Shown: positions 8,590 to 18,034 of the stretch, one piece after another
How the letters are laid out: each line of letters opens with the position of its first letter
Numbering within the stretch: the first letter of the stretch is position 1
Assembly (NCBI GenBank): GCA_965204665.1
Contig: OZ242002.1
Coordinates: 992,001-1,056,000, forward strand
Reading direction: 5' to 3'
DNA: 64,000 nucleotides
Source: Nemesobacter sp965204665
Lineage (GTDB): Bacteria > Desulfobacterota_D > UBA1144 > Nemesobacterales > Nemesobacteraceae
The notes under the pieces: model-generated
What the model was told of the DNA's origin: nothing
Databases searched by the model: none
The model's input: the letters and a program-made list of their open reading frames with translations, nothing else
Made by a program: the position numbers and the translations under genes

Positions 8590-10046
8590 ATGTCCCCCCC
8601 CCCTTAAATATTCAGCCAAGAACGGTTTTCTGCCATGACAATCTCCCTGTACTTCGTGGGATTAACAGCAACTCCATAGACTTAATTTATCTTGATCCAC
8701 CTTTCAACAAAGGTAAAACTTTCCATGCTCCCATTGGTACAAGTGCTGAAGGTGCCTCTTTCCATGACATCTGGTCGCCTGATGAGGTCAAAGACGAGTG
8801 GCATAATCAGATCAACGACCGCTTCCCTGAACTCTATAAATACCTTGATGCTGTTGGGAGCATCGGAAATAAGTCGGCTAAATACTATCTGATTTACATG
8901 GCGGTAAGACTTATTGAGATAAGGAGGATACTCAAGGAAGATGGAAGTGTTTATCTTCATTGCGACCCAACCGTAAGCCACTACCTGAAACTGCTGATGG
9001 ATACCATATTTGGACACACCATGTTCGCTTCTGAGATTTCGTGGAAGCGTACAAGTGCCCATAATGACAGTCTCACCTTTGGCAATGTGCGAGATGTGAT
9101 TTTGATGTATGGAACTTCTGACATCAACATTGAGGACATCAGGGAACCGCTTAAGAAAGAAACTGTCGAAAAATTCTATAAATATGAAGACGAAAGGGGT
9201 TTATACATGTCAGGCGACTTGACAGGTGCAGGAACCTCTGATGGTGAAAGCGGAAAACCATGGCGAGGCATTGACCCGGGAGATGTAGGGCGGCATTGGT
9301 CCGTCCCTTTAAGGGGAGACTATGCTAAGTGGATTGAAGGAAATATTATCCCCGACTACATGCATATCAAAACGCCGCAGGTAAGACTTGATGCTCTAGA
9401 TGAAAAGGGAATGATTTTTTGGCCTGAAACAGGCAAGAGAATGCCTCGCCTCAAACGTTATTTGAAAGCTTCCAATGGGCAGATTCCTTCAAACTTATGG
9501 AACGATATTCCGCCAGTTTCTCACAGCAGTAAGGAATATATCGGCTATCCGACACAGAAACCGTTAAAACTTCTAGAACGAATAATCAAAGCTTCAAGCA
9601 ATTCTGGTGATACAGTACTTGACCCGTTCTGCGGGTGTGCTACTGCATGTATTGCGGCAGAAAAACTTGCGAGAGAATGGGTTGGCATTGACGTATCAGA
9701 AAAAGCCTATGATTTAGTGATGGATAGGTTGAAGAGAGAAGTGTATCCAGGTCTGTTCGGATGTCGGCCTATCTTCAGGAAAGATATTCCGGTCAGAACG
9801 GATATCGCTTATAAAAGAGCTCCGACAAATGAAGACAAGAAATATTTGTATGGACATCAAAACGGAAAATGTGCTGCCTGCAAAACCAGATTTGAAATAC
9901 AACACCTCGAAATAGATCATATCATCCCTCGGTCCCAAGGTGGAGGGCATGAAATAGAGAATCTTCAGTTGTTATGTAGTAACTGTAATCGCAGGAAAGG
10001 TGACCGTCCTATGGAGTATTTACTTGCAAGAATAAAAGCCGCTTAG
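8590..10046 (+). CDS. Phase-variable DNA methyltransferase-HNH nuclease fusion (frame off in this sequence)
   Basis: The coding frame from LNIQPRTVFCHDNLPVLRG onward is continuous to 10046, but the only fitting start, the ATG at 8590, is separated from it by a run of 10 C (8594-8603). With 8 or 11 C the ATG enters this frame and gives about 485 residues; with 10 C it stops after a few codons. Domains in the on-form: LDPPFNKGK (motif IV, near 35-42), target-recognition region, SAM motif VLDPFCGCATACIAAE (near 345), then an HNH domain (about 428-475) with C-x2-C, IDHIIPRSQGG and CSNCNRRKG. The order DPPF before motif I indicates a beta-class amino-methyltransferase. One protein may therefore both modify and cut DNA. 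AT-rich, so probably acquired. Confidence 0.85.
8594..8603 (+). repeat. C10 homopolymer directly after the ATG
   Basis: Ten C bases in codons 2-5 of the methyltransferase-HNH gene. Runs of 8 or 11 C would place the start in frame; ten C does not. This is the arrangement expected of a slipped-strand on/off switch. Confidence 0.85.
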
Positions 10047-10110
10047 ATTATCTTTTGACTGCGATTCTGCTTGATTATGATTTGGAACAAATCGGTTCCA
10101 AACAATCATG

Positions 10111-10184
10111 AGCGGGTGACGGGATTCGAACCCGTGACTCTTGGCTTGGGAAGCCAATGCTCTGGCCAGCTGAGCTACACCCGC
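10111..10184 (-). tRNA. tRNA-Gly (anticodon CCC)
   Basis: Read on the minus strand the sequence begins GCGGGTGTAGCTCAGC and ends in GGGTTCGAATCCCGTCACCC plus GC and T. The seven-base acceptor stem pairs, GTTCGAAT marks the T loop, and the anticodon arm TTGGC-TTCCCAA-GCCAA gives anticodon CCC. No CCA is encoded. Its 3' end faces the accessory region 62-10046, the usual side for island integration at a tRNA gene, but no integrase or duplicated tRNA end is visible in the window. Confidence 0.93.
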
Positions 10185-10271
10185 ATTTGTTAATGGGACT
10201 CTATATAAACATCACATATAAATCAAACCCGTACAAACGCATTAAAGAGTCTGCGAGTCATTTCGGATATA

Positions 10272-11195
10272 ATGTTCTCTGTGGAAAAAACCCGCCGCAC
10301 AGGACATCTGCTTACGGAGAAGGTAAATCCGAGAACCGTTCGCATAGACGAACTCTCGTGTTCCGAGATAATAGAACTTATGAGTTCTGAAGACGAGGAG
10401 GTTCTTTCCGCCGTCTCAAGAGAAAAAGAGACCATCTCGCAGGCGGCCGATACGGTTTTCCGCACGCTTCGCGGTGATGGCAGAATTATCTTCGTCGGGG
10501 CCGGAACAAGCGGACGACTCGGGGTCATGGAGGCGGCCGAATGTCCGCCTACTTTCAGCACCGACCCGGAAAGAATCCAGGCGATTATGGCCGGTGGCAG
10601 GGATGCGGTGTGGAACTCGGTCGAGGGGGCGGAAGACTCTTTCAGCGATTCCGTGGAAATCCTGTGCGCAAAAAGACTCTCGGCTCACGATGCGTTAGTA
10701 GGAGTTGCCGCAAGTTCAGGGACTCCGTTTGTAATTTCGGCTCTGCAGTACGCCCGTACTGTCGGCGCTTCCACTGTTCTTGTAAGCTGCAACAAGGTGG
10801 AGAGTTCTCCGGCGGACCATGTTATAGAACTTCTGGTGGGTCCCGAGGTGATAGTGGGTTCAACGAGGCTGAAAGCCGCCACGGCCACTAAAATGACTCT
10901 CAACATGATTACCACCGCGGCGATGGTGCTTCTCGGAAAAACCTACGGAAACCTCATGGTGGACCTCAAACCGTCGTCTCTTAAGCTTGCGGACAGAGCC
11001 GGGAGGATAATAATGGACATCTGCGATGTCGGGGAGCAGGAGGCGGAATCTCTTTTCCTGAAGGCTGACCGGAACCTGAAGGCGGCAGTAGTGATGAAAC
11101 TCGGAGGACTTTCTCTTGTGGAGGCCCTGGAACTGCTGTGCAAAAACGGCGGTTCTCTTAAAAAGACTCTTTCCGCTCGACCTTTTTCCGAATGA
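10272..11195 (+). CDS. murQ: N-acetylmuramic acid 6-phosphate etherase
   Basis: Cleaves the lactyl ether of MurNAc-6-phosphate to GlcNAc-6-phosphate and D-lactate in the cytoplasm, in peptidoglycan recycling. The 307-residue product has the SIS-domain signature VGAGTSGRLGVMEAAECPPTF (near 75-95), followed by AIMAGG and a GVAASSGTPFV loop. A later G-N-L-M-V-D-L segment and a C-terminal helical domain match the family and its usual length of about 300. It overlaps anmK by four bases (ATGA), so murQ, anmK and nagZ form one operon. First core-type operon after the tRNA. Confidence 0.95.
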   Translation: MFSVEKTRRTGHLLTEKVNPRTVRIDELSCSEIIELMSSEDEEVLSAVSREKETISQAADTVFRTLRGDGRIIFVGAGTSGRLGVMEAAECPPTFSTDPERIQAIMAGGRDAVWNSVEGAEDSFSDSVEILCAKRLSAHDALVGVAASSGTPFVISALQYARTVGASTVLVSCNKVESSPADHVIELLVGPEVIVGSTRLKAATATKMTLNMITTAAMVLLGKTYGNLMVDLKPSSLKLADRAGRIIMDICDVGEQEAESLFLKADRNLKAAVVMKLGGLSLVEALELLCKNGGSLKKTLSARPFSE

Positions 11196-12373
11196 ACTGG
11201 CTCGAATCTATAATCTCGAAAAAGCAGAGACTGGTCGTCGGTCTTGTCTCAGGAACTTCCATGGACGGCATAGACGCGGCTCTTGTGAGAATCTCGGGCT
11301 TCGGCGCGGAGGCTTCGGTCCGGGTGGAGGATTTTATCTGCAGGGAGTATTCCCCCGCCGCGATGGATTTTCTTCTGTCGTCGGATACTCTCCGTGCGGG
11401 CGACCTGTCCGACCTTAATTTTCTGCTCGGCAGGGAGTTTTCGGCCGCGGTCTACGAACTGCTGGAAGGAAACGGGCTTTCGCCAGCGGACATCGACCTT
11501 GTGGGAAGCCACGGACAGACGATTTTTCACAATCCTCCTTCTTCGGGGGGAAAAATATCTTCCACACTCCAACTCGGCGAACCGGATGTCATCTGCAGGG
11601 ATACGGGAATTACGACTGTAGGGGATTTCAGAACCGCGGACATGGCCGCCGGAGGAGAAGGAGCCCCGCTTGTTCCCTTCGCGGATTTTCTTCTGTTTTC
11701 CGGGACTGGAAAAAACGTTATAGCGCAGAATATAGGAGGTATTTCCAACTGCACTCTCGTCACGGACAGATTCAGCGACCTGACGGCCTTCGATACAGGT
11801 CCCGGAAACAGTCTGATGGATTCCGTCGTACGTATTTCTTCGGAGGGCAGAGAGAGTTTCGACAGAGATGGAGCCCGAGCCTGCAGAGGCTCGGTCAAAG
11901 CGGATCTTTTCCGAAAGCTTATGAAAAACCCCTATTTCGAGATAGAACCTCCGAAATCAACCGGAAAGGAACTTTTCGGAGACGGAACGGCGGCGGAACT
12001 TTTTTCTTCCGTCGAGAAAAACGAAATCACTCTTTCAGACCTTCTGCGAACGCTTGCGGAGTTCACCGTCTGCACCATTGTCTCGGCGTATGAAAAATTC
12101 ATTTTCCCCCGCGCGGATGTGGATGAGATCGTACTCAGCGGAGGAGGTGCGAAAAACCCTGTCATGGTTTCAAGGCTTCGGGAAAAGCTCGGACCGCGCC
12201 CGCTTTCCCTTTCAGACGATTACGGCATCCCGGTCGACGCCAAGGAAGCCGTGGCGTTCGCAGTACTCGCGAACGAGACTGTCCATGGGCGTCCGTCAAA
12301 TGTTCCGGCGGCCACCGGAGCTTCATCTCCGGCGGTTCTCGGAAAAATATCAATCGGCGGAAACAGGATATAA
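11192..12373 (+). CDS. anmK: Anhydro-N-acetylmuramic acid kinase
   Basis: Phosphorylates 1,6-anhydro-MurNAc with ring opening to give MurNAc-6-phosphate, the substrate of MurQ encoded just upstream. The 393-residue protein starts its ATPase fold with GLVSGTSMDGIDAALV (near 16-31), followed by GSHGQTIFHNP (near 104), and the phosphate loop FDTGPGNSLMD near 200; EIVLSGGGAKNP near 310 completes the ASKHA-type nucleotide site. Length is normal. The start overlaps the murQ stop, and nagZ begins three bases after its own stop, which supports strict cotranscription. Confidence 0.95.
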   Translation: MNWLESIISKKQRLVVGLVSGTSMDGIDAALVRISGFGAEASVRVEDFICREYSPAAMDFLLSSDTLRAGDLSDLNFLLGREFSAAVYELLEGNGLSPADIDLVGSHGQTIFHNPPSSGGKISSTLQLGEPDVICRDTGITTVGDFRTADMAAGGEGAPLVPFADFLLFSGTGKNVIAQNIGGISNCTLVTDRFSDLTAFDTGPGNSLMDSVVRISSEGRESFDRDGARACRGSVKADLFRKLMKNPYFEIEPPKSTGKELFGDGTAAELFSSVEKNEITLSDLLRTLAEFTVCTIVSAYEKFIFPRADVDEIVLSGGGAKNPVMVSRLREKLGPRPLSLSDDYGIPVDAKEAVAFAVLANETVHGRPSNVPAATGASSPAVLGKISIGGNRI

Positions 12374-12375
12374 GG

Positions 12376-13893
12376 ATGTACGAAAACCCGTCGCTTCTTT
12401 CATTCAAGGAGTTTTCACCGCCCCGCCGTGCGGCGCAGATGCTTATGCCGAGAGTGGACCTTGACGACCCGGATTCGGTAAATCTTGCGGAGAGACTTGT
12501 TGGGGATTTCGGCGTCGGCGGATTCATAATATTCAACGGAGAGATGGAAAACGTAAGGGATCTGACGCTGCGTCTGAGTGAATTCTCGGAAGTTCCTCTT
12601 TTTTTCGGATGCGATGTGGAAAGAGGTCTCGGCCAGAGGGTTTCGGACGCGACGCTTTTTCCTTTCACGATGGCTCTGGGCGCGGCGAACGACGAGTCTC
12701 TCGTAAGACGCCAGGCGGCCGCTACCGCCCGAGAAATGAGATACTGCGGGATCAATCTTGCGTTCGCTCCGGTACTTGATGTTAATTCGGAACGGAAAAA
12801 TCCGATAATAAACGCGAGGTCGTTTTCCGACGACCCCGAGGTGGTTGCGAAACTGGGAGCGGTTTTCGGAGAAACACTGCAGAAACAGGGTGTGATGGCG
12901 TGCGCGAAGCATTTTCCGGGTCACGGCGCCGCTCTTGAGGACTCGCATGCGGGCCCCGCGCGCGTGAACAGGTCTCTGCAGGAACTCAGGCGGTGCGACC
13001 TGTTGCCTTTTCACGAGGCGGTTGCGGCGGGGATTCACTGTATGATGCCTGCGCATGTGAGTTTTCCGGCTCTTGACCCCGGCGGACTTCCGGCCACTCT
13101 GTCCCGAGTGATTCTTCGCCGAGTCCTGCGGGAAGAACTTGGATTCGGGGGAGTCGTAGTCTCCGATTCCTTCAGAATGGATGCCGTCGGCGGTGAATCC
13201 TGCGAGAATGAGAACATAATGGCCGCGCTTGCCTCCGGGGCGGATATTGTTCTTGATCCCGGGGACCCGGAGGGCTTTCTTTCCGGGTGTGCCTCCCTGC
13301 CGTTTTTTTCAGGACCCGAGTGCAGGGAATCTCTCGGCAGGATACTCTACGCCAAAAGACTTTTCATCACCGCAGCCCGGGATGAGCCTGCTCCCTCCTT
13401 AAGCGAGAACGGGAAACTTGCTCGGGAGATCTCCCGTCGTTCCATCTGTCTCCTCAGGGGAGACCCTGTCTGCGGAAAAAAAGTCTCTCTGGTGTTTTTC
13501 TCGACTGATGAAAACATGGAGATTCTGTACGGTCTTGCGGAAGGATTAAGTGAGAGGGGAGTTCCGGTGGAGCGGACTTTTTCTTTTCCTCAAGCACCTG
13601 ATGTTCCCGCCGACGGCGCGCTTATCTGCGTTGTATCTGCCGGCCCCGCCGCATGGACGGAAAACTGCTCTGTTTCTCCCCGGGCGGTTGATTACATAAA
13701 CAGCTTCTCCTCCCATACCGGAAAAAAAATTCTTCTGACATTCGGTTCTCCGTATCCCGCGTCCATGTTCCCCTTTTTCGACACCGTGATTTCCCTGTTT
13801 GATCCCTCACGCCGAGGCGGTGTCGCGGCGGCTGAGGTTCTTTGCGGAGAGATGAAGGCCGTATCGGAACTTCCTGTGACAATCAAACCGTGA
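12376..13893 (+). CDS. nagZ: Beta-N-acetylhexosaminidase, glycoside hydrolase family 3
   Basis: Removes GlcNAc from muropeptides to release anhydro-MurNAc, the substrate of AnmK. The catalytic domain carries KHFPGHGAALEDSH (near 174-187), the GH3 His-containing loop that acts as acid-base in NagZ, and the nucleophile Asp in GVVVSDSFRMDAVG (near 260). At 505 residues it is longer than the roughly 340-residue E. coli enzyme: about 150 extra C-terminal residues resemble the second alpha/beta domain of two-domain bacterial GH3 enzymes. No signal peptide, so cytoplasmic. Last gene of the tightly packed murQ-anmK-nagZ group; the symporter follows after about 120 bases. Confidence 0.92.
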   Translation: MYENPSLLSFKEFSPPRRAAQMLMPRVDLDDPDSVNLAERLVGDFGVGGFIIFNGEMENVRDLTLRLSEFSEVPLFFGCDVERGLGQRVSDATLFPFTMALGAANDESLVRRQAAATAREMRYCGINLAFAPVLDVNSERKNPIINARSFSDDPEVVAKLGAVFGETLQKQGVMACAKHFPGHGAALEDSHAGPARVNRSLQELRRCDLLPFHEAVAAGIHCMMPAHVSFPALDPGGLPATLSRVILRRVLREELGFGGVVVSDSFRMDAVGGESCENENIMAALASGADIVLDPGDPEGFLSGCASLPFFSGPECRESLGRILYAKRLFITAARDEPAPSLSENGKLAREISRRSICLLRGDPVCGKKVSLVFFSTDENMEILYGLAEGLSERGVPVERTFSFPQAPDVPADGALICVVSAGPAAWTENCSVSPRAVDYINSFSSHTGKKILLTFGSPYPASMFPFFDTVISLFDPSRRGGVAAAEVLCGEMKAVSELPVTIKP

Positions 13894-14016
13894 ATCGGTG
13901 TCCGGACGGATTTCTCCGCAACCGCGGTTTGTGTTTTCCGTCCGCGTGTTATATAAAAAGGGCGTGATGGAAGCTGAAACCGGAACTTCGATGTCGCTTC
14001 TTCCGCGGAGCGCTGC

Positions 14017-15783
14017 GTGAGTCTTCATGCCGTAGACTGGATACTCGTCGCCGGTTATCTGGTTTTTTCCCTGGCGGTGGGTTTTTACTTTTCGAGAAAA
14101 GCATCGGCCACTCTTTCCGACTACTTCGTCTCGGGGCGCGGTCTTCCCTGGTGGCTTCTCGGAACTTCAATGGTCGCCACCACGTTCGCCGCGGATACTC
14201 CCTTGGCGGTTACCGGATGGATAAGGACTGAGGGAATATGGAAAAACTGGTTCTGGTGGAACTACATATTCAGCCACGCGCTGGTGATAGTGTTTTTTTC
14301 AAGGCTCTGGAGAAGAGCCGAAGTGATAACCGACAATGAACTCATAGAACTTCGCTACGGGGGTCGTCCGGCGGCGTTTCTCCGCGGGTTCAAGGCGTTT
14401 TACTTCTCGACGATTTTCAATTTCATAGTCATGGGGTGGGTCATCACCGCGATGACCAAGGTGTTCGAGGTGTTTTTCGGAGTCGGGCAGATATACGCCG
14501 TCGTGATCTGCGTCGGGACAGTCGTCGTCTATACAGTGTGCTCGGGGCTCTGGGGAGTGGTGATAACCGACTTTGTTCAGTACGCGATAGCGCTGGGGTC
14601 GACCGTCGTGCTTGCGGTGGTGGTGATAAATTCAGATGCCGTCGGCGGATACGGCCGGTTTGTGGAAAAAATCTCGAACCTTGACCCTGAAAAGACGGCG
14701 ATGTTCATTACCGGACCCTCGGAAGGTGAACAGTTTTTCTCATCCGACTTCTTCACGTTCCTTGTCTTCATGACCGTCGTATGGTGGTCATCCCACAACG
14801 CCGACGGCGGGGGTTATTTCATACAGCGGCTCAACTCCGCGAAAAATGAAAAGCACGCGCTTGCCGGGGCGGCGTGGTTCGCGGTAAATCACTACGTGCT
14901 GCGTTTCTGGCCGTGGGTGCTGGTGGCTCTGGCCTCGCTTGTAGTTTTTCCGGATGCTGCGGAGATGACGGGCGGGGACGACGAATCAATGTATCTGGTC
15001 ATGATAAGAGAGTTTCTGCCGCCGGGGCTTCGCGGACTTCTTCTGGTCGCTTTTCTCGCGGCGTTCATGTCCACCGTGTCCACCCATCTCAACTGGGGGG
15101 CTTCCTATCTTGTAAATGATATCTACAGAAGGTTTGTACGCGCGGACGCGCCCCAGAACCACTATGTGGGCGTATCAAGAATCGCCACACTGGTTCTCGC
15201 CGTCATAGCGGGGTTCGTTGCGCTGCAGATAAAGAACATAGGAGACGCTTGGATATTTCTCTGGGCGATGAGTTCAGGAATAGGCCTAGTTCTGATACTT
15301 CGGTGGTTCTGGTGGAGAATAAACGCATGGAGCGAGATAACAGCTCTCGCATCATCTTTGGTGACCATGCTAATCATCATCCTGTACACCGGGGCAAAAG
15401 GAATAGATATGGGACTTCAGCATCAGATAATCGTGGTTCCGGTGTCGATAACCTGCTGGCTTGCGGTTACTTTCGCGACTTCTGCGGAGAGTTGGGAAAA
15501 ACTTACGGATTTTTACCGGAGAGTAGGACCCCCGGGCTTCTGGTCTCCTGTTCGGAAAAGAGCAGGCGTCGCTGCAACATCACGCGAGTTGAGCTCCGTT
15601 CTTATTCACTGGCCGCTTGTCGCTGCTGTACTTCTTTTATTGATGCTGGGTGTGGGAAAACTGCTTCTGGGGGATGCCCGGACGGGCATTTGGCTTCTGT
15701 TGAGTTCTGTTGTAGCTTTGGTTTTTATTCTGTTCAGGGAACGAATTTGGGCAAATATTATAAAACGCATACGTAATGGATAA
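14017..15783 (+). CDS. Sodium:solute symporter family transporter
   Basis: A 588-residue inner-membrane protein with about 13-14 hydrophobic segments and the SSS-family fold: N-terminal VDWILVAGYLVFSLAVG, SDYFVSGRGLPWWLLGTSM near 35-52, and the R-Y-G-G-R-P region near 115. The GTG start at 14017 has GGAG six bases upstream. It follows the murein-recycling enzymes in the same direction. I infer that it imports a cell-wall sugar or muropeptide, in place of AmpG or a PTS, for conversion by AnmK and MurQ. The substrate cannot be read from the sequence. Confidence 0.85.
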   Translation: MSLHAVDWILVAGYLVFSLAVGFYFSRKASATLSDYFVSGRGLPWWLLGTSMVATTFAADTPLAVTGWIRTEGIWKNWFWWNYIFSHALVIVFFSRLWRRAEVITDNELIELRYGGRPAAFLRGFKAFYFSTIFNFIVMGWVITAMTKVFEVFFGVGQIYAVVICVGTVVVYTVCSGLWGVVITDFVQYAIALGSTVVLAVVVINSDAVGGYGRFVEKISNLDPEKTAMFITGPSEGEQFFSSDFFTFLVFMTVVWWSSHNADGGGYFIQRLNSAKNEKHALAGAAWFAVNHYVLRFWPWVLVALASLVVFPDAAEMTGGDDESMYLVMIREFLPPGLRGLLLVAFLAAFMSTVSTHLNWGASYLVNDIYRRFVRADAPQNHYVGVSRIATLVLAVIAGFVALQIKNIGDAWIFLWAMSSGIGLVLILRWFWWRINAWSEITALASSLVTMLIIILYTGAKGIDMGLQHQIIVVPVSITCWLAVTFATSAESWEKLTDFYRRVGPPGFWSPVRKRAGVAATSRELSSVLIHWPLVAAVLLLLMLGVGKLLLGDARTGIWLLLSSVVALVFILFRERIWANIIKRIRNG

Positions 15784-15823
15784 AAAGTCGAATTTTATCA
15801 TTCTGAAGCATTGATGTCGCCCA

Positions 15824-17098
15824 TTAAACTCCAACCTCAGAAACATCTGCAGCATAGATTGTCAGCAGCAGTTCCGATTCATCAAGCAGGCGATATTCCG
15901 GAACTTTTCCCGAGAGTCGTTCACTTCGGTCGAGGATGATCTTTACCCCTTCTCCCCGTTTGTCCATTATGTGGGTACGATGGCTTCGGAAATCATCTTG
16001 ACTGACAGGGCAGTACGCGAGCAGACTGGTGATGACCTTGTTTCGAGAGGCTTGTCGGTAAGGCAGACTCTCCGTAGTCATAGTGTTCACTAAAGGTCCC
16101 GGCGTGTACAATTCGATCCGATCGTCAAACAGATGAAGCCGGACCTTACTTCCCCACATTGAGTAGTCCCGATGCGCCGCCGCGTTTACAATGGCTTCGA
16201 AGACTGCAAGCATGTCGAATTGGGGAATGTCCTCACGCCCGCCCGACGAGCCTTTTCTGGCAGCCACCTGCATGTTCTTTCGAATAAAGTCGCAAGCCTC
16301 GTAGATCTGTTGATCCAGCGGCCCGGTAATATTCTGTGCCCCGCGCTGATAAACCGACTCCGGCTGCGGGGAGGTTGTTTTTCCTCGGTATGCGACAGCC
16401 TGAATGAATGCGTTGTGGAGAAATTGTCGAGGTTCTCGGCATGCCATCAACACGCCGGCCACCGTGGGTCGCCATACTCCGGCCTCGTCCTGTCTCGCCA
16501 TAGCCAGTTTCATCATCAACTGCTCCGGTTCATTCGCAGACCGGGGCGCAGCGAATCGTTTCCACAGTGCCTCGTCCAGGTCGGCAAGAGTCGCATGATG
16601 GACGGGTGTTTCATCGAATCGGATAAATCCGGTCTGACTACGCTGTTGAAAAAGCCGGGCCAATTGATCAGGAGGGATCGGACGCTTTAAGGAGCCGATG
16701 CGGCGAAAATATCCCCCGGGGCTTTCATGGACAAACGGACTGGGTGTAATCAACACGCGTATCACAGGTCGATCAATCCCGTTATTGTCCGGCAAGTTGA
16801 TACGTTCAATCGCAGGTGTACCGGAAGGCTTAATGGAATCCTCACACACTTCCCGAACCAGAGCTTCTACCATATCAAGCCGGTCGACCGGAATACCCAG
16901 CACCTCACGGGTTTTGTCATCCACGCCCAGCAGGAGCACACCCCCGCTGCCGTTGGCGAAGGCAGCCAGTTCGTCGGCAAGGTCATCCCGTTTCGGTCCA
17001 CTTATCTTTTCACCTGCAAAACGGACCTCCTTGAGTTTCAGGAAGTTGTCTTCACCGAGTCTAATCTTTTCTAACAACTCACTGCGTGTCGTAAACAT
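15824..17098 (-). CDS. AlbA (Schlafen-type) domain ATP-binding protein, possible regulator
   Basis: About 424 residues from the ATG at 17098. The N-terminal half is an AlbA_2/Schlafen-like domain: LKLKEVRFAGEKI, then DLADELAAFANGSGGVLLLG (near 45-65). The C-terminal part has the GHKL-like ATPase features of this class, FEAIVNAAAHRDYS and RIELYTPGPL. Such proteins are usually annotated as transcriptional regulators or ATP-dependent DNA helicase-related proteins; their role varies. A run of nine G lies six bases before the ATG and can serve as the Shine-Dalgarno sequence. An upstream in-frame GTG at 17128 would read through the run, giving 434 residues. Which start is used is uncertain. Confidence 0.8.
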   Translation of the reverse strand: MFTTRSELLEKIRLGEDNFLKLKEVRFAGEKISGPKRDDLADELAAFANGSGGVLLLGVDDKTREVLGIPVDRLDMVEALVREVCEDSIKPSGTPAIERINLPDNNGIDRPVIRVLITPSPFVHESPGGYFRRIGSLKRPIPPDQLARLFQQRSQTGFIRFDETPVHHATLADLDEALWKRFAAPRSANEPEQLMMKLAMARQDEAGVWRPTVAGVLMACREPRQFLHNAFIQAVAYRGKTTSPQPESVYQRGAQNITGPLDQQIYEACDFIRKNMQVAARKGSSGGREDIPQFDMLAVFEAIVNAAAHRDYSMWGSKVRLHLFDDRIELYTPGPLVNTMTTESLPYRQASRNKVITSLLAYCPVSQDDFRSHRTHIMDKRGEGVKIILDRSERLSGKVPEYRLLDESELLLTIYAADVSEVGV

Positions 17099-17104
17099 AT
17101 CAGA

Positions 17105-17113
17105 CCCCCCCCC
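17105..17113 (-). repeat. G9 run before the AlbA ATPase start
   Basis: Nine G on the minus strand, ending seven bases before the ATG at 17098. Depending on the start used, it is either the ribosome binding site or part of an N-terminal Gly-Gly-Gly stretch; a length change would alter expression or frame respectively. Confidence 0.7.
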
Positions 17114-17128
17114 AGACGTGACCAGCAC

Positions 17129-17654
17129 CGAGAGAATGCCTCTTGACCGCCTTTCATAACCCTACATACTTCTTCCCTCAAATTTCGCTCCTACAACGCT
17201 CCACATTCTACGACTTGGCACCGACCTCCACGGAGATTAAATGCGTGCACCATCTCTGCGTCGCCGTCGATTGGGATTATGCGTAACTACTATCAACTGC
17301 CGCCGGCACTTGTTTTCTGACAAGTTTACTGTTTTTCTAGAGCTAAGAGAACTGCACTTGGCAAGTCACCTTTTAAAGTCACAAATCGTAAAGTCAGAAG
17401 GTGTTCATGAGGCGGTTGTTCTGTCCAAACCCCTGAAAAATCTGAAAACCGGCGGATTCCGGCTGAAAACCTCCACTCATTAAACTTCGGAACTTAATGA
17501 ATCCTCAAATTTCATCCAAAACCGAATCCGACTTCATAAATTTGATTGATTTTTTTACAAGCGATAATACAATAAAAGATGTAGGGCGACAGTATCACTG
17601 GGAGAATGTAACATAGTCGCACCGACGGTTTTTGCTTCAAGTAGGAATTATAGT
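17129..17654. other. Intergenic stretch, no supported gene
   Basis: About 525 bases between the divergent AlbA ATPase gene and a small unknown gene. An open frame at 17241-17483 has no ribosome binding site and a composition unlike protein, so I do not call it. Confidence 0.4.
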
Positions 17655-17996
17655 TTGCCCACGGATGCATATAGTTCAGTTTATCAACTACCCGTAAATT
17701 CGTTCGTCTGGGAAAAACGGAAATATTCCATATCTCCCCCGATTTCCTTCAAGTGTGAATTGAATGAAGAAACGGGATTTTGGGAATTGGGTGGAGAGGA
17801 ACCGTATGAAGACCTGCTTACATATGGGGAGAAACTAAGTGACGCTCTGCAGATTCTCGAAGAGGAAATTCTGCCGATTTTGTGGGAAGATTCCTTAAAA
17901 GGAGATAAGGTCAGGCTGTCTGAAAGGGCCGAGAAGATGACGGTTGATCTTAAAAACCGAGTGAACAGTAATGTCTCTGAAGATAAAGAAAATTGA
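17655..17996 (+). CDS. Small acidic protein of unknown function
   Basis: I do not recognise this family. The 113-residue product is acidic and soluble. Its first half is beta-rich (SFVWEKRKYSISPPISFKCE, then TGFWELGGEEPYED), and the second half is a likely amphipathic helix (LSDALQILEEEILPILWED). Translation would start at TTG 17655, with AGGA about nine bases upstream. The codon pattern looks genuinely coding and no competing frame is better. It precedes nuoI by 39 bases on the same strand, which may be accidental. Confidence 0.55.
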   Translation: MPTDAYSSVYQLPVNSFVWEKRKYSISPPISFKCELNEETGFWELGGEEPYEDLLTYGEKLSDALQILEEEILPILWEDSLKGDKVRLSERAEKMTVDLKNRVNSNVSEDKEN

Positions 17997-18034
17997 AGGT
18001 GGACTACGAAAAAAGTATTATATAAGCGAGTTTC

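Noticed and set aside
17241..17483. 80-codon open frame in the stretch before the small acidic gene
   Set aside because: No initiation signal and unusual composition; probably chance.
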